A stretch of DNA of 18,613 nt from Thermococcus sp. (GTDB taxonomy: Archaea; Methanobacteriota_B; Thermococci; Thermococcales; Thermococcaceae): positions 1 through 18,613 of the forward strand of contig JAGHBN010000089.1 in assembly GCA_021160985.1 (NCBI GenBank), in the 5' to 3' direction. The position numbers and the translations under genes were made by a program. The notes beneath the pieces were generated by a model that searched no databases, was not told the origin of the DNA, and saw nothing but the letters and a program-made list of their open reading frames with translations. How positions within the stretch are numbered: the stretch's first letter is position 1; the number at the start of each line of letters is the position of its first letter. This document shows, in pieces, positions 5,955 through 13,498 of the stretch.

Positions 5955-6535
5955 TGGATGTCCTCCTTTGAGAGGCGTTCAACGGCACCGGCGATGGCTT
6001 TTGCCGTCTCCCTTATGAGATGGTCTTGGTAACCTCTGAGGCAGATAAGCCCCTTGGACTCATCGAAAACGTCAACTAGCAGGTATGCCTGGAGCTGGGG
6101 CCTCTGTGTTCTCTCAAAACTCTTCAACGCTTTTTCTTTCTCCTTTGCATCTCTGTATTGAAGGTAGTGAGTGGGATCACCGGCGCTTGAGTAGATGGTG
6201 ATTGCCCGTATATGGCCCTTTGCAGTTAGGGGGAAATAGCTGATGTTGACCCACTCAATACTCACTGCCAGGAACTGGCCGTCGCACTCGATCGGGGAGG
6301 AGAGGGTCAGGACTCTGTGTCCCCTTGCCCTCAGCTCCTCGGCCACCATTTTCCCCAAGGGTGAGTTGGGGTAGACACAGAATCCCTCATTGAAAGCCGC
6401 ATCGGCACTTTTTGCGACCGCCCTCTGGATGCTTGTGTGAGTTTTAGAGCTGGCCAGTGTAAAGCTACCAAAGCAGAATACGAGAGAGAGTATGATTACG
6501 GCAGTGGCCACAACAACCACGTGGACTTTTTTCAT
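5951..6535 (-). CDS. Membrane-anchored protein of unknown function, paralog 2 of the cluster
   Basis: 194 residues, not recognised as a named family. The N-terminus has Lys-Lys followed by a hydrophobic stretch (residues 4-28, VHVVVVATAVIILSLVFCFG onward), a signal anchor or signal peptide, so the bulk should face outside. The remainder is a mixed alpha/beta domain. QFLAVSIEW, ITIYSSAGD and the last helix AIAGAVERL align with LLVVYVPF, VVYYSTVGD and VREGVENLL of the upstream paralog; the stretch from EW or PF to GD has the same length in both. The ATG at 6535 was chosen over GTG 6544 because AGGTG lies six bases ahead of it. It begins 11 bases after paralog 1 and its stop overlaps the next ATG, so the three form one operon. 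Confidence 0.85.
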   Translation of the reverse strand: MKKVHVVVVATAVIILSLVFCFGSFTLASSKTHTSIQRAVAKSADAAFNEGFCVYPNSPLGKMVAEELRARGHRVLTLSSPIECDGQFLAVSIEWVNISYFPLTAKGHIRAITIYSSAGDPTHYLQYRDAKEKEKALKSFERTQRPQLQAYLLVDVFDESKGLICLRGYQDHLIRETAKAIAGAVERLSKEDIQ

Positions 6536-6545
6536 GGGAGACACC

Positions 6546-7211
6546 TCAGGAATTTCTCAGGAGGTTCTCAACTCCTTCTCTTACCTCATTCACCATTTCC
6601 CGGTACGGATCGCCACTCGCGAGATAGCCTTTGTGCACTTTCATGTTCTTCCACCACGAAACCCCTGAGCTTCCTTTCAGCAGGTTCTCTGTTAGATATC
6701 TCCGGGCGTTTTCCGAAAGCTCCCTGGCGAATTCCTCTACCTCCTCAGTACGGGCAGAGTCGTATGTGGTTATGAAGCTCAGTGCATCGCCCACTGTGGA
6801 GTAATACACCACGATGTTGGCGATGTATGTCTTTGACAGCAGGCCGTGCTCTTCTCCTCTGAAGGGCACATAAACTACGAGAAGCCTGCCCTTTAATTGG
6901 AGGTTTCTCAGCTCATCAATCTCCGATTGAGTCTCAACAACGGTCGGGTTCAGTCCATTTTTTCTGGCAACTTTCTCAATCATCCCGGTTAGCAGAGAGT
7001 GGAGGGGATCGCTTGCAATAACAACTATGTAGAGGGTGTCCTTGTCGGAGGGGACGTCGCTGCTGTTTAACGTCCCGTTGATAAGAACTGGGCCGTTGGA
7101 GAACATTCTTCCTCCGGAATATTCCGCGATAACGGTGTTTTGGGAGGCAACGAGCGCGATAGTGAGTGTGAGAATCAGGGTGGTGATAACTATCACGATT
7201 TTCTTTTTCAT
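6546..7211 (-). CDS. Membrane-anchored protein of unknown function, paralog 1 of the cluster
   Basis: 221 residues, the first gene of the minus-strand cluster and its best-preserved member. An N-terminal MKKK plus hydrophobic segment (residues 4-24) predicts a signal anchor or Sec signal. The extracytoplasmic part has several Asn-x-Ser/Thr sites (NGT, NSS) that could be N-glycosylated. The core has alternating strands and helices: LYIVVIASDP (about 61-70), RLLVVYVPFRGEEHG, YIANIVVYYSTVGD, and a helix VEEFARELSENARRYL, ending with a short helix VREGVENLL. No catalytic motif is recognised, and I make no functional call. ATG 7211 has a purine-rich GGGAGGG immediately upstream, unusually close to the start, and a TATA box at 7247-7254. 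Confidence 0.87.
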   Translation of the reverse strand: MKKKIVIVITTLILTLTIALVASQNTVIAEYSGGRMFSNGPVLINGTLNSSDVPSDKDTLYIVVIASDPLHSLLTGMIEKVARKNGLNPTVVETQSEIDELRNLQLKGRLLVVYVPFRGEEHGLLSKTYIANIVVYYSTVGDALSFITTYDSARTEEVEEFARELSENARRYLTENLLKGSSGVSWWKNMKVHKGYLASGDPYREMVNEVREGVENLLRNS

Positions 7212-7246
7212 ACCCTCCCCCCGAGGGAAGGATTAATAGGGGAACC

Positions 7247-7254
7247 TTAAATAG
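7247..7254 (-). promoter_or_regulatory. TATA box of the three-paralog cluster
   Basis: On the minus strand this reads CTATTTAA, about 36 bases upstream of the ATG at 7211. It predicts a transcript start near 7225 with a short leader. No other box precedes the following two genes, consistent with one operon. Confidence 0.5.
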
Positions 7255-7277
7255 TTTTCGGATAGTGGAGTGTAAAA

Positions 7278-8537
7278 TCAAACAGGTGTCCCTATGTAAA
7301 TCCCGTGCCTTGTCCTGACTATCCTCACCCTTATCTTATCCCCTACCTGGGCGTTGGTGCCTACAACTTCGATTAGCCTGTCCCTTGCCTTTGCAAGCAT
7401 CTCCCCCTCAATCCTGCCAGGGAGGACGACCTCCGCCTTAACTACTTCTCCCGGCCGGAATGCTAGCGGTATAAACTCGCGCTTCTCCATACCGAAGTGG
7501 CTCGGCTTCAGAATGAGGGGCCTCATGCCGGTTTTCCCCTCCAGCTCCCTCAGCCAGGCGTAGAACTCCCTGAAGGGGACGGTTTTCGCTATGACAGGGT
7601 TCCTCCCGAACTTGTAAGGGACGTAGTTCTGGAAGCCGAGGGCCGGCCAGCGCTTCCCGGCGCCGATTTTTCTCGCGAACTCTATGAAGGCCTCCGCCTC
7701 GTCGTCGTTCACCCCAAATATTATGACCGGTGCGAGCAGGACATCAATGCCCGCATTTATCAGAGCCTCGGCCATCTCAAGAACGTGCTCGAGGTCGTAG
7801 TCCTTCCGGCCCATCAGCATCCTTGCCTTCTCCGGGTCGAGGGAGTGGATGGAAAGGTTTACCCTGTCGAGGCCCGCTTCCGCCAGCTCTTCGACGAGTT
7901 TGTCGTTGAGAAGCGTCCCGTTGCTCTGCATCGAGATGACTGAGACGTTCGGATGCTCCCGGAGGGCCTGGACGAGCTCAACGCGGAAGGGGTAAAGCAG
8001 GGGCTCGCCCTGGCCGTCGAGGTGGGCTTCAAGACCCTTCCCCTTTATCCGTGCGACCTCATCGAACCACTTCATCAGGTAGTCGATGTCGACCACGTAG
8101 TCTAGTTTCCTCGTCCTCGAGTACGGCCCCTCGTCAACGGAGCAGAAGATACAGCTGAGGTTGCACCCGCTGACGCCCCTTATCTGGATGAGGTTCGTCC
8201 CCCTGTCTATTAAACCGAAGGCGTTGTAGCCGAGGAGCGGGACGTCGAGCCCCTCATGGATGTAGAGGACCTTTCTCTTTGTGTAGCGGTTTCTCAGCAA
8301 GGCACCGAGGTTGTTCTGGATGTAGACCGCTATAAAGTTCTCAATTTTTTCGTAGTCGGTGTCGATGACCATGGCCCCGTTGCGTGCAGTTATTTCAGGT
8401 TCAACGCGGTACTTCTTTCGTATGACCCTCTCAAGCTCCGCTTTGGGGAAGTCAGCGTAAAGCGTCTCTCTCCAGACCAACCTGATACTCTCGCCAGCAT
8501 CTTCAAAGACAACGTTGGGAAGGCGAACCTCAATCAT
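7278..8537 (-). CDS. Radical SAM protein with C-terminal TRAM domain
   Basis: A 419-residue radical SAM enzyme. The [4Fe-4S]-binding cysteines are C125, C129 and C132 in CNLSCIFC, followed by a GE motif in DGQGEPLLYP and the strand VSIMQ-like region typical of the TIM barrel. The last ~57 residues (from GEVVKAEVV to RIVRTRHGIYIG) look like a TRAM domain, an RNA-binding beta-barrel known from MiaB-type methylthiotransferases and TrmA-type enzymes. A tRNA or rRNA modification role is therefore plausible, but the N-terminus is not that of MiaB (no UPF0004 domain) and the substrate is unknown. The frame is open to ATG 8558, but the TATA box at 8561-8567 would overlap that start. ATG 8537 fits a nearly leaderless transcript, and no clear Shine-Dalgarno is seen for it. 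Confidence 0.85.
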   Translation of the reverse strand: MIEVRLPNVVFEDAGESIRLVWRETLYADFPKAELERVIRKKYRVEPEITARNGAMVIDTDYEKIENFIAVYIQNNLGALLRNRYTKRKVLYIHEGLDVPLLGYNAFGLIDRGTNLIQIRGVSGCNLSCIFCSVDEGPYSRTRKLDYVVDIDYLMKWFDEVARIKGKGLEAHLDGQGEPLLYPFRVELVQALREHPNVSVISMQSNGTLLNDKLVEELAEAGLDRVNLSIHSLDPEKARMLMGRKDYDLEHVLEMAEALINAGIDVLLAPVIIFGVNDDEAEAFIEFARKIGAGKRWPALGFQNYVPYKFGRNPVIAKTVPFREFYAWLRELEGKTGMRPLILKPSHFGMEKREFIPLAFRPGEVVKAEVVLPGRIEGEMLAKARDRLIEVVGTNAQVGDKIRVRIVRTRHGIYIGTPV

Positions 8538-8560
8538 GTTCCGGGGGTTTGAGGTCATTC

Positions 8561-8567
8561 TTAAAAA
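8561..8567 (-). promoter_or_regulatory. TATA box of the radical SAM gene
   Basis: TTTTTAA on the minus strand (in GGATTTTTAAG), about 27 bases before ATG 8537. The predicted transcript start lies nearly on the start codon, suggesting leaderless translation, and this argues against the longer frame from 8558. Confidence 0.5.
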
Positions 8568-8629
8568 TCCGACGATGGATAAAACATCCTAACATTGGTG
8601 GGCTCTGGGGGTGCATCCCTGCCCAAAAG

Positions 8630-8637
8630 TTTTTAAA
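8630..8637 (+). promoter_or_regulatory. Second TATA-like element upstream of the ACT regulator
   Basis: TTTTTAAA preceded by CCCAAAAG, a strong archaeal box. A transcript from here would start near 8659 and have a leader of about 70 bases before ATG 8728. No separate small gene follows it convincingly, so it may be an alternative promoter of the same gene. Confidence 0.3.
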
Positions 8638-8672
8638 GTGAGAACTACCGCAATCATGCGGACATGGAAACA

Positions 8673-8680
8673 TTTTAATA
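8673..8680 (+). promoter_or_regulatory. TATA box of the ACT-domain regulator
   Basis: TTTTAATA lies about 52 bases before ATG 8728. The predicted start near 8702 leaves a leader containing GGGGGGA (8716-8722), the Shine-Dalgarno that fixes the start codon. Confidence 0.4.
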
Positions 8681-8727
8681 TTGGTGAATTAAACAGTCTA
8701 TTGATGAACTATCATGGGGGGACAATT

Positions 8728-9228
8728 ATGTGGGGCAAAATTGAACACTACTTTGATGAATACCCCGTCAGGAAGCAGATAGCCAAGACACTCCTTAAGT
8801 ACGGCCTTAGAGTTTCCGAGGACATGAAGGTCAAAGCGGGAGACATCGAGGTTCCATACACGAAGATAGCCAAGGCCCTTGACGTCGACAGGCGCGTTGT
8901 GAAGGAAACCGTCATGATGATTCTCAAGGTACCTGAGCTCAGGGAGATATTCATTAACCTCGAGCCGACCGTGCACATGAAGTACGTCGGGAGGCATGTA
9001 GGCTATGGTGTCATCGAGATTGAGCCCGAGCCGAGGGCCATAGGGATTCTTGCAAAGATCGCCCAGAAAATAGCAGAGAGGGACATCAACATCGTTCAGG
9101 TGGTTGCTGAAGACCCGGAGCTGTATCCAGAGGCAACGCTCACGATAATTACTGAAAAACCCATCCCCGGAGACCTGATAAATGAACTCTCCAAGCTCGA
9201 GGGAGTTAAGAGGATTTCGATATACTGA
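8728..9228 (+). CDS. HTH-ACT protein, predicted regulator of amino acid metabolism
   Basis: 166 residues. The N-terminal half (to about residue 75) is basic and helical with a winged-helix look: YTKIAKALDVDRRVVKETVMMIL fits a recognition-helix arrangement. The C-terminal half from about VGYGVIEIEP (near residue 90) to the end is an ACT domain, with GILAKIAQKIAERDINIVQVV as its first helix and strand and an ATLTIITE strand. This matches the archaeal family annotated as regulator of amino acid metabolism with an ACT domain (COG2150). The ligand is unknown, amino acids being the usual case. The frame runs back to 8611, but GGGGGGA six bases before ATG 8728 and the family N-terminus favour this start. 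It is monocistronic and diverges from the radical SAM gene. Confidence 0.85.
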   Translation: MWGKIEHYFDEYPVRKQIAKTLLKYGLRVSEDMKVKAGDIEVPYTKIAKALDVDRRVVKETVMMILKVPELREIFINLEPTVHMKYVGRHVGYGVIEIEPEPRAIGILAKIAQKIAERDINIVQVVAEDPELYPEATLTIITEKPIPGDLINELSKLEGVKRISIY

Positions 9229-9233
9229 CGGCT

Positions 9234-9250
9234 GTTCTTTCTCTCTTCTT
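9234..9250 (+). terminator. T-rich terminator after the ACT regulator
   Basis: TTCTTTCTCTCTTCTT follows the stop codon by a few bases. T-rich tracts without a hairpin are the usual termination signal in Thermococcales. Confidence 0.5.
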
Positions 9251-9332
9251 AAAAATTGTAGGGGATAATGCATCAGTTTATCCGTGGTAGAATGATTGTT
9301 CTCAATTCCGTTTAGGGTGTAATTTCCGAAAC

Positions 9333-9343
9333 TCTAATATATT
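9333..9343 (+). promoter_or_regulatory. TATA box of the propeller-protein gene
   Basis: CTAATATATTT lies about 64 bases before ATG 9402. It predicts a start near 9363 and a leader holding GGAGG (9389-9393). A second AT-rich box at 9365-9373 would start transcription inside the Shine-Dalgarno and is less likely. Confidence 0.4.
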
Positions 9344-9401
9344 TGTTTGTAAAATCATGTTCGGATAAATATTGCTCAGTGGTGGCTAGGAGGGTTACAT
9401 A

Positions 9402-12400
9402 ATGAGAAAATACCTCCCGGCGGTGTTTTTGATCGTCATTCTTCTATTGTCTACAGTTCCCCCCAGCGTGGGCTCTCTTTTTGAGGATACGGCCAGCGCG
9501 GAGACTGAGAATTTTTTGGCTTCAAAATATTATGGTTCTATGCTAACCCAAGGTGCATACGCCAGGGGAGTTTTTGATAGTGTTCTTGAGGGGAATATTT
9601 CTCGGAATGAGGGGGATATACTATGGAAAATCATTTTTAATGATTCTTCTCATGAGGACTACCGCTTGGCAGATCTCGCTGAGACTCCAAGTGGAGATAT
9701 AATTGCAGTGGGGACCATTATGACTTCTGACCCCTACTCTCATTATATCTGGATTTTCTGCCTGGATAAAGAGGGTAATGTAAAATGGGAGAGAAAATAT
9801 GATGTGGAGTGGAACGGAGCTGAAGCAGTTGCAGTTGCTCCTAATGGGGATATTATCGCTGTGAGCATTGTTTCTGGAGAGTACCATGATTCCGGAGCTA
9901 ATATTTTGCTTCTCAGGTTGGATAAGGCTGGCAATATAAAATGGCAAAAGACTTACGATGGGAGTGATTATGAGGCAGCTGTAGCGGTTGCTATTGCTCC
10001 GAACGGTGATATTATAATGGTTGGAGGGACTCCCCTCGCTGATTCTGCCAATGGTGATTTTTGGGTTCTTAGGGTTGATGAGAGTGGGAACGTGAAGTGG
10101 CGGAAGACTTACGGTGGGAATAATACGGACTGGGCTACCGCGGTTGCCATTTCTCCGAACGGTGACATTATAGTGGCAGGCTGGACTGAGAGCTTCGGCA
10201 CTGGTGGAGGAGACGTTTGGGTTCTTTGGCTTGATGAGGATGGTACTGTTAAATGGCAGAAGACTTACGGTGGAGATGGTTGGGATGAGGCTACCGCGGT
10301 TGCCGTTGCGCCGAACGGGGACATTATTGTTACAGGTTCGTTCACAATGCGGCTTGATGCTAATGGGAATGTAATCTGGGCAAAAAATGTTCCGGGTAAG
10401 GCGGTTGTCCTAGCTAAAAACGGTGACATTATAGTGACGGGATCTACTTGGGGTTCCAGTGCTGGCTCTGGTGATTTTTGGGTTCTTGGGCTTGATGAAA
10501 GCGGAGAGTTAGAATGGAGGGGGGATTATGGAGAGTATGGAACACCTGTAAGCGCAGTAGTGGTGGGTGGCAGGTTAATAGTGGCAGGCTTTTCTTGGAT
10601 AATGGGCATATCATATGATTCAGAGGAACCTGGCCTGAAACAAGTATCTACCTGGGGGAATGACGTTGCAGTGACTCCCGAAGGTGATATCATCGTGGTA
10701 GGGTGGATTGAAAAAGAGACCACCAATGGGAAGGACATGTGGATTCTGAGTCTCTCTCCAGATGGCAGTGAAAACTGGGAAAGGACGTTTGGATTCGAAG
10801 GAGACGAAACTGCGACTGCCGTGGTAACCTCGCCTGACGGGGGCATCTTTGTTACTGGAAACTTTACTATACGACTCGATGAACATGGCAATTTAGTTTG
10901 GATCTCAAGCCAGAGAGGGGTAGATATTTCATTAAGTGGGGAGGGCAATCTTATTGTCCTATCTCCCTCTTATCAACAATTTGAAAATAATAAAATGAGC
11001 TCCAGATTTGAAATTGTTAAAATGGATTCCAGCGGTCGGGTATTATGGAAAAGAGAATTCTTCGATGAAAAAAATGCAATCCGGGTATCAAAAATGGCCG
11101 TAACCCCTGATGGGGACATAGTCGTTGTGGGGAGTTCTGCTGCAAATATCGGGTACTCATCCTCGGTAGTGGTATGCTTTGATCAGAATGGAAACCTGAA
11201 ATGGAGACTCACCCATGGCGGTAAGGGCTTTTTCAACGGTGATTCTGCAGTTGCTTTTTCCCGGGCTCTTGGCATAGTAACGGGGGGGACAACCTTTTAT
11301 TCTGTAATTGGAGGAGGGGTTAAGACAGATATTGTTTTGTCTGTTATCAACACGAGCGGGATTCTCAGCTGGTTCGGTGAATATGAGAATGGTGGGGTAA
11401 ATAGAGACAATGCGGTCTCCGATATTTTGGTGCTCCCATCAGGCGACGTTCTAATACTGGGTTATACCTGTGAGGATACTTTAAGTTTGATGCCTACTGA
11501 TAACGTGACATCTTGGGTTTGGGTTATGGACGAGAACAAAAAGATCTTCTGGAAGAGGGATTTCCCGGGTTTTGCTGTTAAGGCCAGTGCGCTGTTGCCC
11601 AACGGGGATTTAATCGTAGTGGGGAATAAAAAACAATTTATGGGAGGAGATGAATGGTATGAGGCTGTAATTCTTAGGATTGGGTTGGGAAATATCCCTG
11701 TTCCCATAACCCAAAAAGTTAGGTTTAGAGGCGTGGTTGCAGGGGTCGATGCCTGCACTCCTATAACCCCCTATTGTCCCGGTGGTGACTGGATAATTAA
11801 TGTCACTGAAATTATGAGTAACTTCACGTGGGAGTCTTCTCAGATTTTTGTACACTTAAATTACAGCTACTATAATCCCAATGTTTGGGTGGACAATGTA
11901 AGCGAGGGAGACCTCGTTGAAGTGCAGGGAAACCTTGTTATGACTCCTTGGCCCCATGTAGAGTTGGTTGATAAAGGTGACTATCTGAAAAGAATCAGTA
12001 AAGTGAATGTAAGTGATGCAGACCTCATTGTAATCACGCCAGTTTATGAAAAAAGGGTGGGTACTATACCCTCATCTGAGGGGGAGGTAAGATTTGAGAT
12101 TTGGGCTAAAAGTCCTACTGGGGGCAGGGTTTATGGGTACATTTTTATCCTCACGCCAGATAATAAGGTCAGGGAAATACCTATTAACATGACTCTTAAT
12201 AAGGGTACCCCTACCACTAAATGGGTTTCTTGGCCGATTTCTAATGATACTCTGCCAGGCTCTTATGTTGCTATTCTTCATCTGTATTCCGACCCACAAC
12301 ATGAAGAGCATCTAATTGCAGCGCCTGCGGCTTTCTATATCGATGACCCTGACAAGAGCTTTGTTCACATCATGGCCGGCCAGGGTATTGCATCCAAGCC

Positions 12401-13292
12401 TACTAAACTTGTTCATATTCATCTCCAAAAACTCAGTAACAACGCCATTGCGGTGGACTACAATGATATTATAGAAATATTTGAGCTGGAAAAGATTCCC
12501 ATAGCAAAAGCAATTTTAGAAGGTCATTCCCATACAGGATTGGCGGGCCTGTTGTCCCTGAATAAGACGATAAGGCTTGATGAACCGCTTGATGTGACTT
12601 TCCTGACATATTTTAATGCGAGTGACATAGGGGGAAAATATTGGGGAAAAGCTTATGAGACGCATCCTCTGGACGTTGTTAGAAAAATTTTTGAAGATGC
12701 GGCAGTGGATTGGTTGGTAGACGCTGCAATTGCACTTATTTCCGGCGTGGCACTCCCTGCAACTATCTTAAAGCTGTTATTGGCTTATAAAGTACTTGAC
12801 GACATGGATTCTATAATGAAGAAACTGTCTTTCGTCCCAATACCGGCTTCTATTTACGATGAAGTTCCTGAATATGACGCGTACTCTATCATAAAACCTA
12901 CAAGAGCTCGCCTCTTTACTGGCTATACTGTCAACGTTGTGGGTATAACACCAAGATACCAGTTAAGGATCAGATTCATCAATCAATCCGAGGGCAAACT
13001 GTTAACAAATGCTCATTTAAAGTTGCTGTTCAAGGAGGGAGTATTATGGAAGGAGCCCGGGTACGTGGAAATCAGGGGACCTGAAATGGATGGCAGCTAT
13101 TACGTGGAAATAACTCCACCTGTGGGTAGTTATAGTTCAGATTATACTCTTGTTATCGCAGGATGGGGTAAAGGCTGGTATGGTGAAAAAACGATATTGC
13201 TATCCCGGCCGTCTGCGAGGTTGGCCGTGTCGATACAGGGAGGGGGACGGTCAGTATTTGGGCTGAGGTGGAGAGAAATCTATATTCGGTAA
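9402..13292 (+). CDS. Large secreted beta-propeller repeat protein
   Basis: 1,296 residues. A signal peptide (MRKYLPAVFLIVILLLSTV, with cleavage likely near residue 25) sends it outside. Residues of roughly 75-765 contain about 14 repeats built on a strand such as NGDIIVAG, then FWVLxLDExGxVKW and KTYGG; 14 would fit two seven-bladed propellers. Next come an OB-like segment (VRFRGVVAG near 773), an immunoglobulin-like segment from about 870, a hydrophobic helical stretch near 1100-1150 (DWLVDAAIALISGVALP), and a final beta domain. Many Asn-x-Ser/Thr sequons are present. Function is unknown; cell-surface binding or an envelope role is a guess. GGAGG at 9389 supports the start. The gene is visibly AT-richer, with more A/T third codon positions, than both neighbours. 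No C-terminal anchor is seen, and the end may be frameshifted. Confidence 0.87.
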   Translation: MRKYLPAVFLIVILLLSTVPPSVGSLFEDTASAETENFLASKYYGSMLTQGAYARGVFDSVLEGNISRNEGDILWKIIFNDSSHEDYRLADLAETPSGDIIAVGTIMTSDPYSHYIWIFCLDKEGNVKWERKYDVEWNGAEAVAVAPNGDIIAVSIVSGEYHDSGANILLLRLDKAGNIKWQKTYDGSDYEAAVAVAIAPNGDIIMVGGTPLADSANGDFWVLRVDESGNVKWRKTYGGNNTDWATAVAISPNGDIIVAGWTESFGTGGGDVWVLWLDEDGTVKWQKTYGGDGWDEATAVAVAPNGDIIVTGSFTMRLDANGNVIWAKNVPGKAVVLAKNGDIIVTGSTWGSSAGSGDFWVLGLDESGELEWRGDYGEYGTPVSAVVVGGRLIVAGFSWIMGISYDSEEPGLKQVSTWGNDVAVTPEGDIIVVGWIEKETTNGKDMWILSLSPDGSENWERTFGFEGDETATAVVTSPDGGIFVTGNFTIRLDEHGNLVWISSQRGVDISLSGEGNLIVLSPSYQQFENNKMSSRFEIVKMDSSGRVLWKREFFDEKNAIRVSKMAVTPDGDIVVVGSSAANIGYSSSVVVCFDQNGNLKWRLTHGGKGFFNGDSAVAFSRALGIVTGGTTFYSVIGGGVKTDIVLSVINTSGILSWFGEYENGGVNRDNAVSDILVLPSGDVLILGYTCEDTLSLMPTDNVTSWVWVMDENKKIFWKRDFPGFAVKASALLPNGDLIVVGNKKQFMGGDEWYEAVILRIGLGNIPVPITQKVRFRGVVAGVDACTPITPYCPGGDWIINVTEIMSNFTWESSQIFVHLNYSYYNPNVWVDNVSEGDLVEVQGNLVMTPWPHVELVDKGDYLKRISKVNVSDADLIVITPVYEKRVGTIPSSEGEVRFEIWAKSPTGGRVYGYIFILTPDNKVREIPINMTLNKGTPTTKWVSWPISNDTLPGSYVAILHLYSDPQHEEHLIAAPAAFYIDDPDKSFVHIMAGQGIASKPTKLVHIHLQKLSNNAIAVDYNDIIEIFELEKIPIAKAILEGHSHTGLAGLLSLNKTIRLDEPLDVTFLTYFNASDIGGKYWGKAYETHPLDVVRKIFEDAAVDWLVDAAIALISGVALPATILKLLLAYKVLDDMDSIMKKLSFVPIPASIYDEVPEYDAYSIIKPTRARLFTGYTVNVVGITPRYQLRIRFINQSEGKLLTNAHLKLLFKEGVLWKEPGYVEIRGPEMDGSYYVEITPPVGSYSSDYTLVIAGWGKGWYGEKTILLSRPSARLAVSIQGGGRSVFGLRWREIYIR
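9690..11625 (+). repeat. Array of about 14 propeller-blade repeats in the secreted protein
   Basis: Units average about 45-50 codons, with the core strand (N/S/D)GDII(V/A)(V/A)G. Strong copies include those near 9690, 9845, 10000, 10160, 10315, 10420, 10680, 11110 and 11600; degenerate ones are near 10565, 10840, 10945, 11265 and 11440. The best copies are also alike at DNA level (AACGGTGACATTATAGTG and variants), suggesting recent expansion of the central blades. Confidence 0.75.
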
Positions 13293-13398
13293 TGGAATTT
13301 GGTACCTGGTACTTTCTGGGAAATATCGTCCCTGATGAGATTCTGGGCTATGGGGAGCTTTTATTGACATAAAGGGACAACTCTGGCACCTTGATTTT

Positions 13399-13415
13399 AA
13401 CCAAAAGTTTTAAAC
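13399..13415 (+). promoter_or_regulatory. Extended SurR-type site upstream of the mbx operon
   Basis: AAC-n5-GTT-n3-AAC, exactly the reverse complement of the extended SurR motif GTTn3AACn5GTT described for Pyrococcus furiosus. It lies about 22 bases upstream of the TATA box at 13437-13444, a position suited to activation. SurR is the redox-sensing switch between hydrogen and sulfur metabolism, so the location before a respiratory operon makes sense. Binding is inferred. Confidence 0.55.
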
Positions 13416-13440
13416 CTTCGTTTTTCTTTGAGAAGGTTTA
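13411..13440. repeat. 9-bp inverted repeat around the mbx promoter
   Basis: TAAACCTTC and GAAGGTTTA are perfect inverted copies separated by 12 T-rich bases. The left arm overlaps the SurR-type site and the right arm runs into the TATA box. It could be an operator or, read leftward or rightward, a hairpin. The pyrimidine-rich spacer also resembles a T-rich termination tract for upstream transcription. Confidence 0.5.
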
Positions 13441-13444
13441 TAAG
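13437..13444 (+). promoter_or_regulatory. TATA box of the mbx operon
   Basis: TTTATAAG predicts a transcript start near 13465 and a leader of about 55 bases before ATG 13520. Confidence 0.55.
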
Positions 13445-13449
13445 CTATT

Positions 13450-13458
13450 GTTAAAAAC
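13450..13458 (+). promoter_or_regulatory. Second SurR core motif (GTTn3AAC) at the mbx promoter
   Basis: GTTAAAAAC matches the nine-base SurR core GTTn3AAC. It lies between the TATA box and the predicted transcript start, where binding would block polymerase. Six fixed bases are a weak signal alone; its value comes from the extended site 35 bases upstream. Confidence 0.4.
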
Positions 13459-13498
13459 CAAAGATTAGCCTACTTTAACCCTGTTCGAATATGTCCAC

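Noticed and set aside
8611..8727. 39-codon N-terminal extension of the ACT regulator
   Set aside because: Two TATA-like boxes lie inside it, and GGGGGGA fixes ATG 8728.
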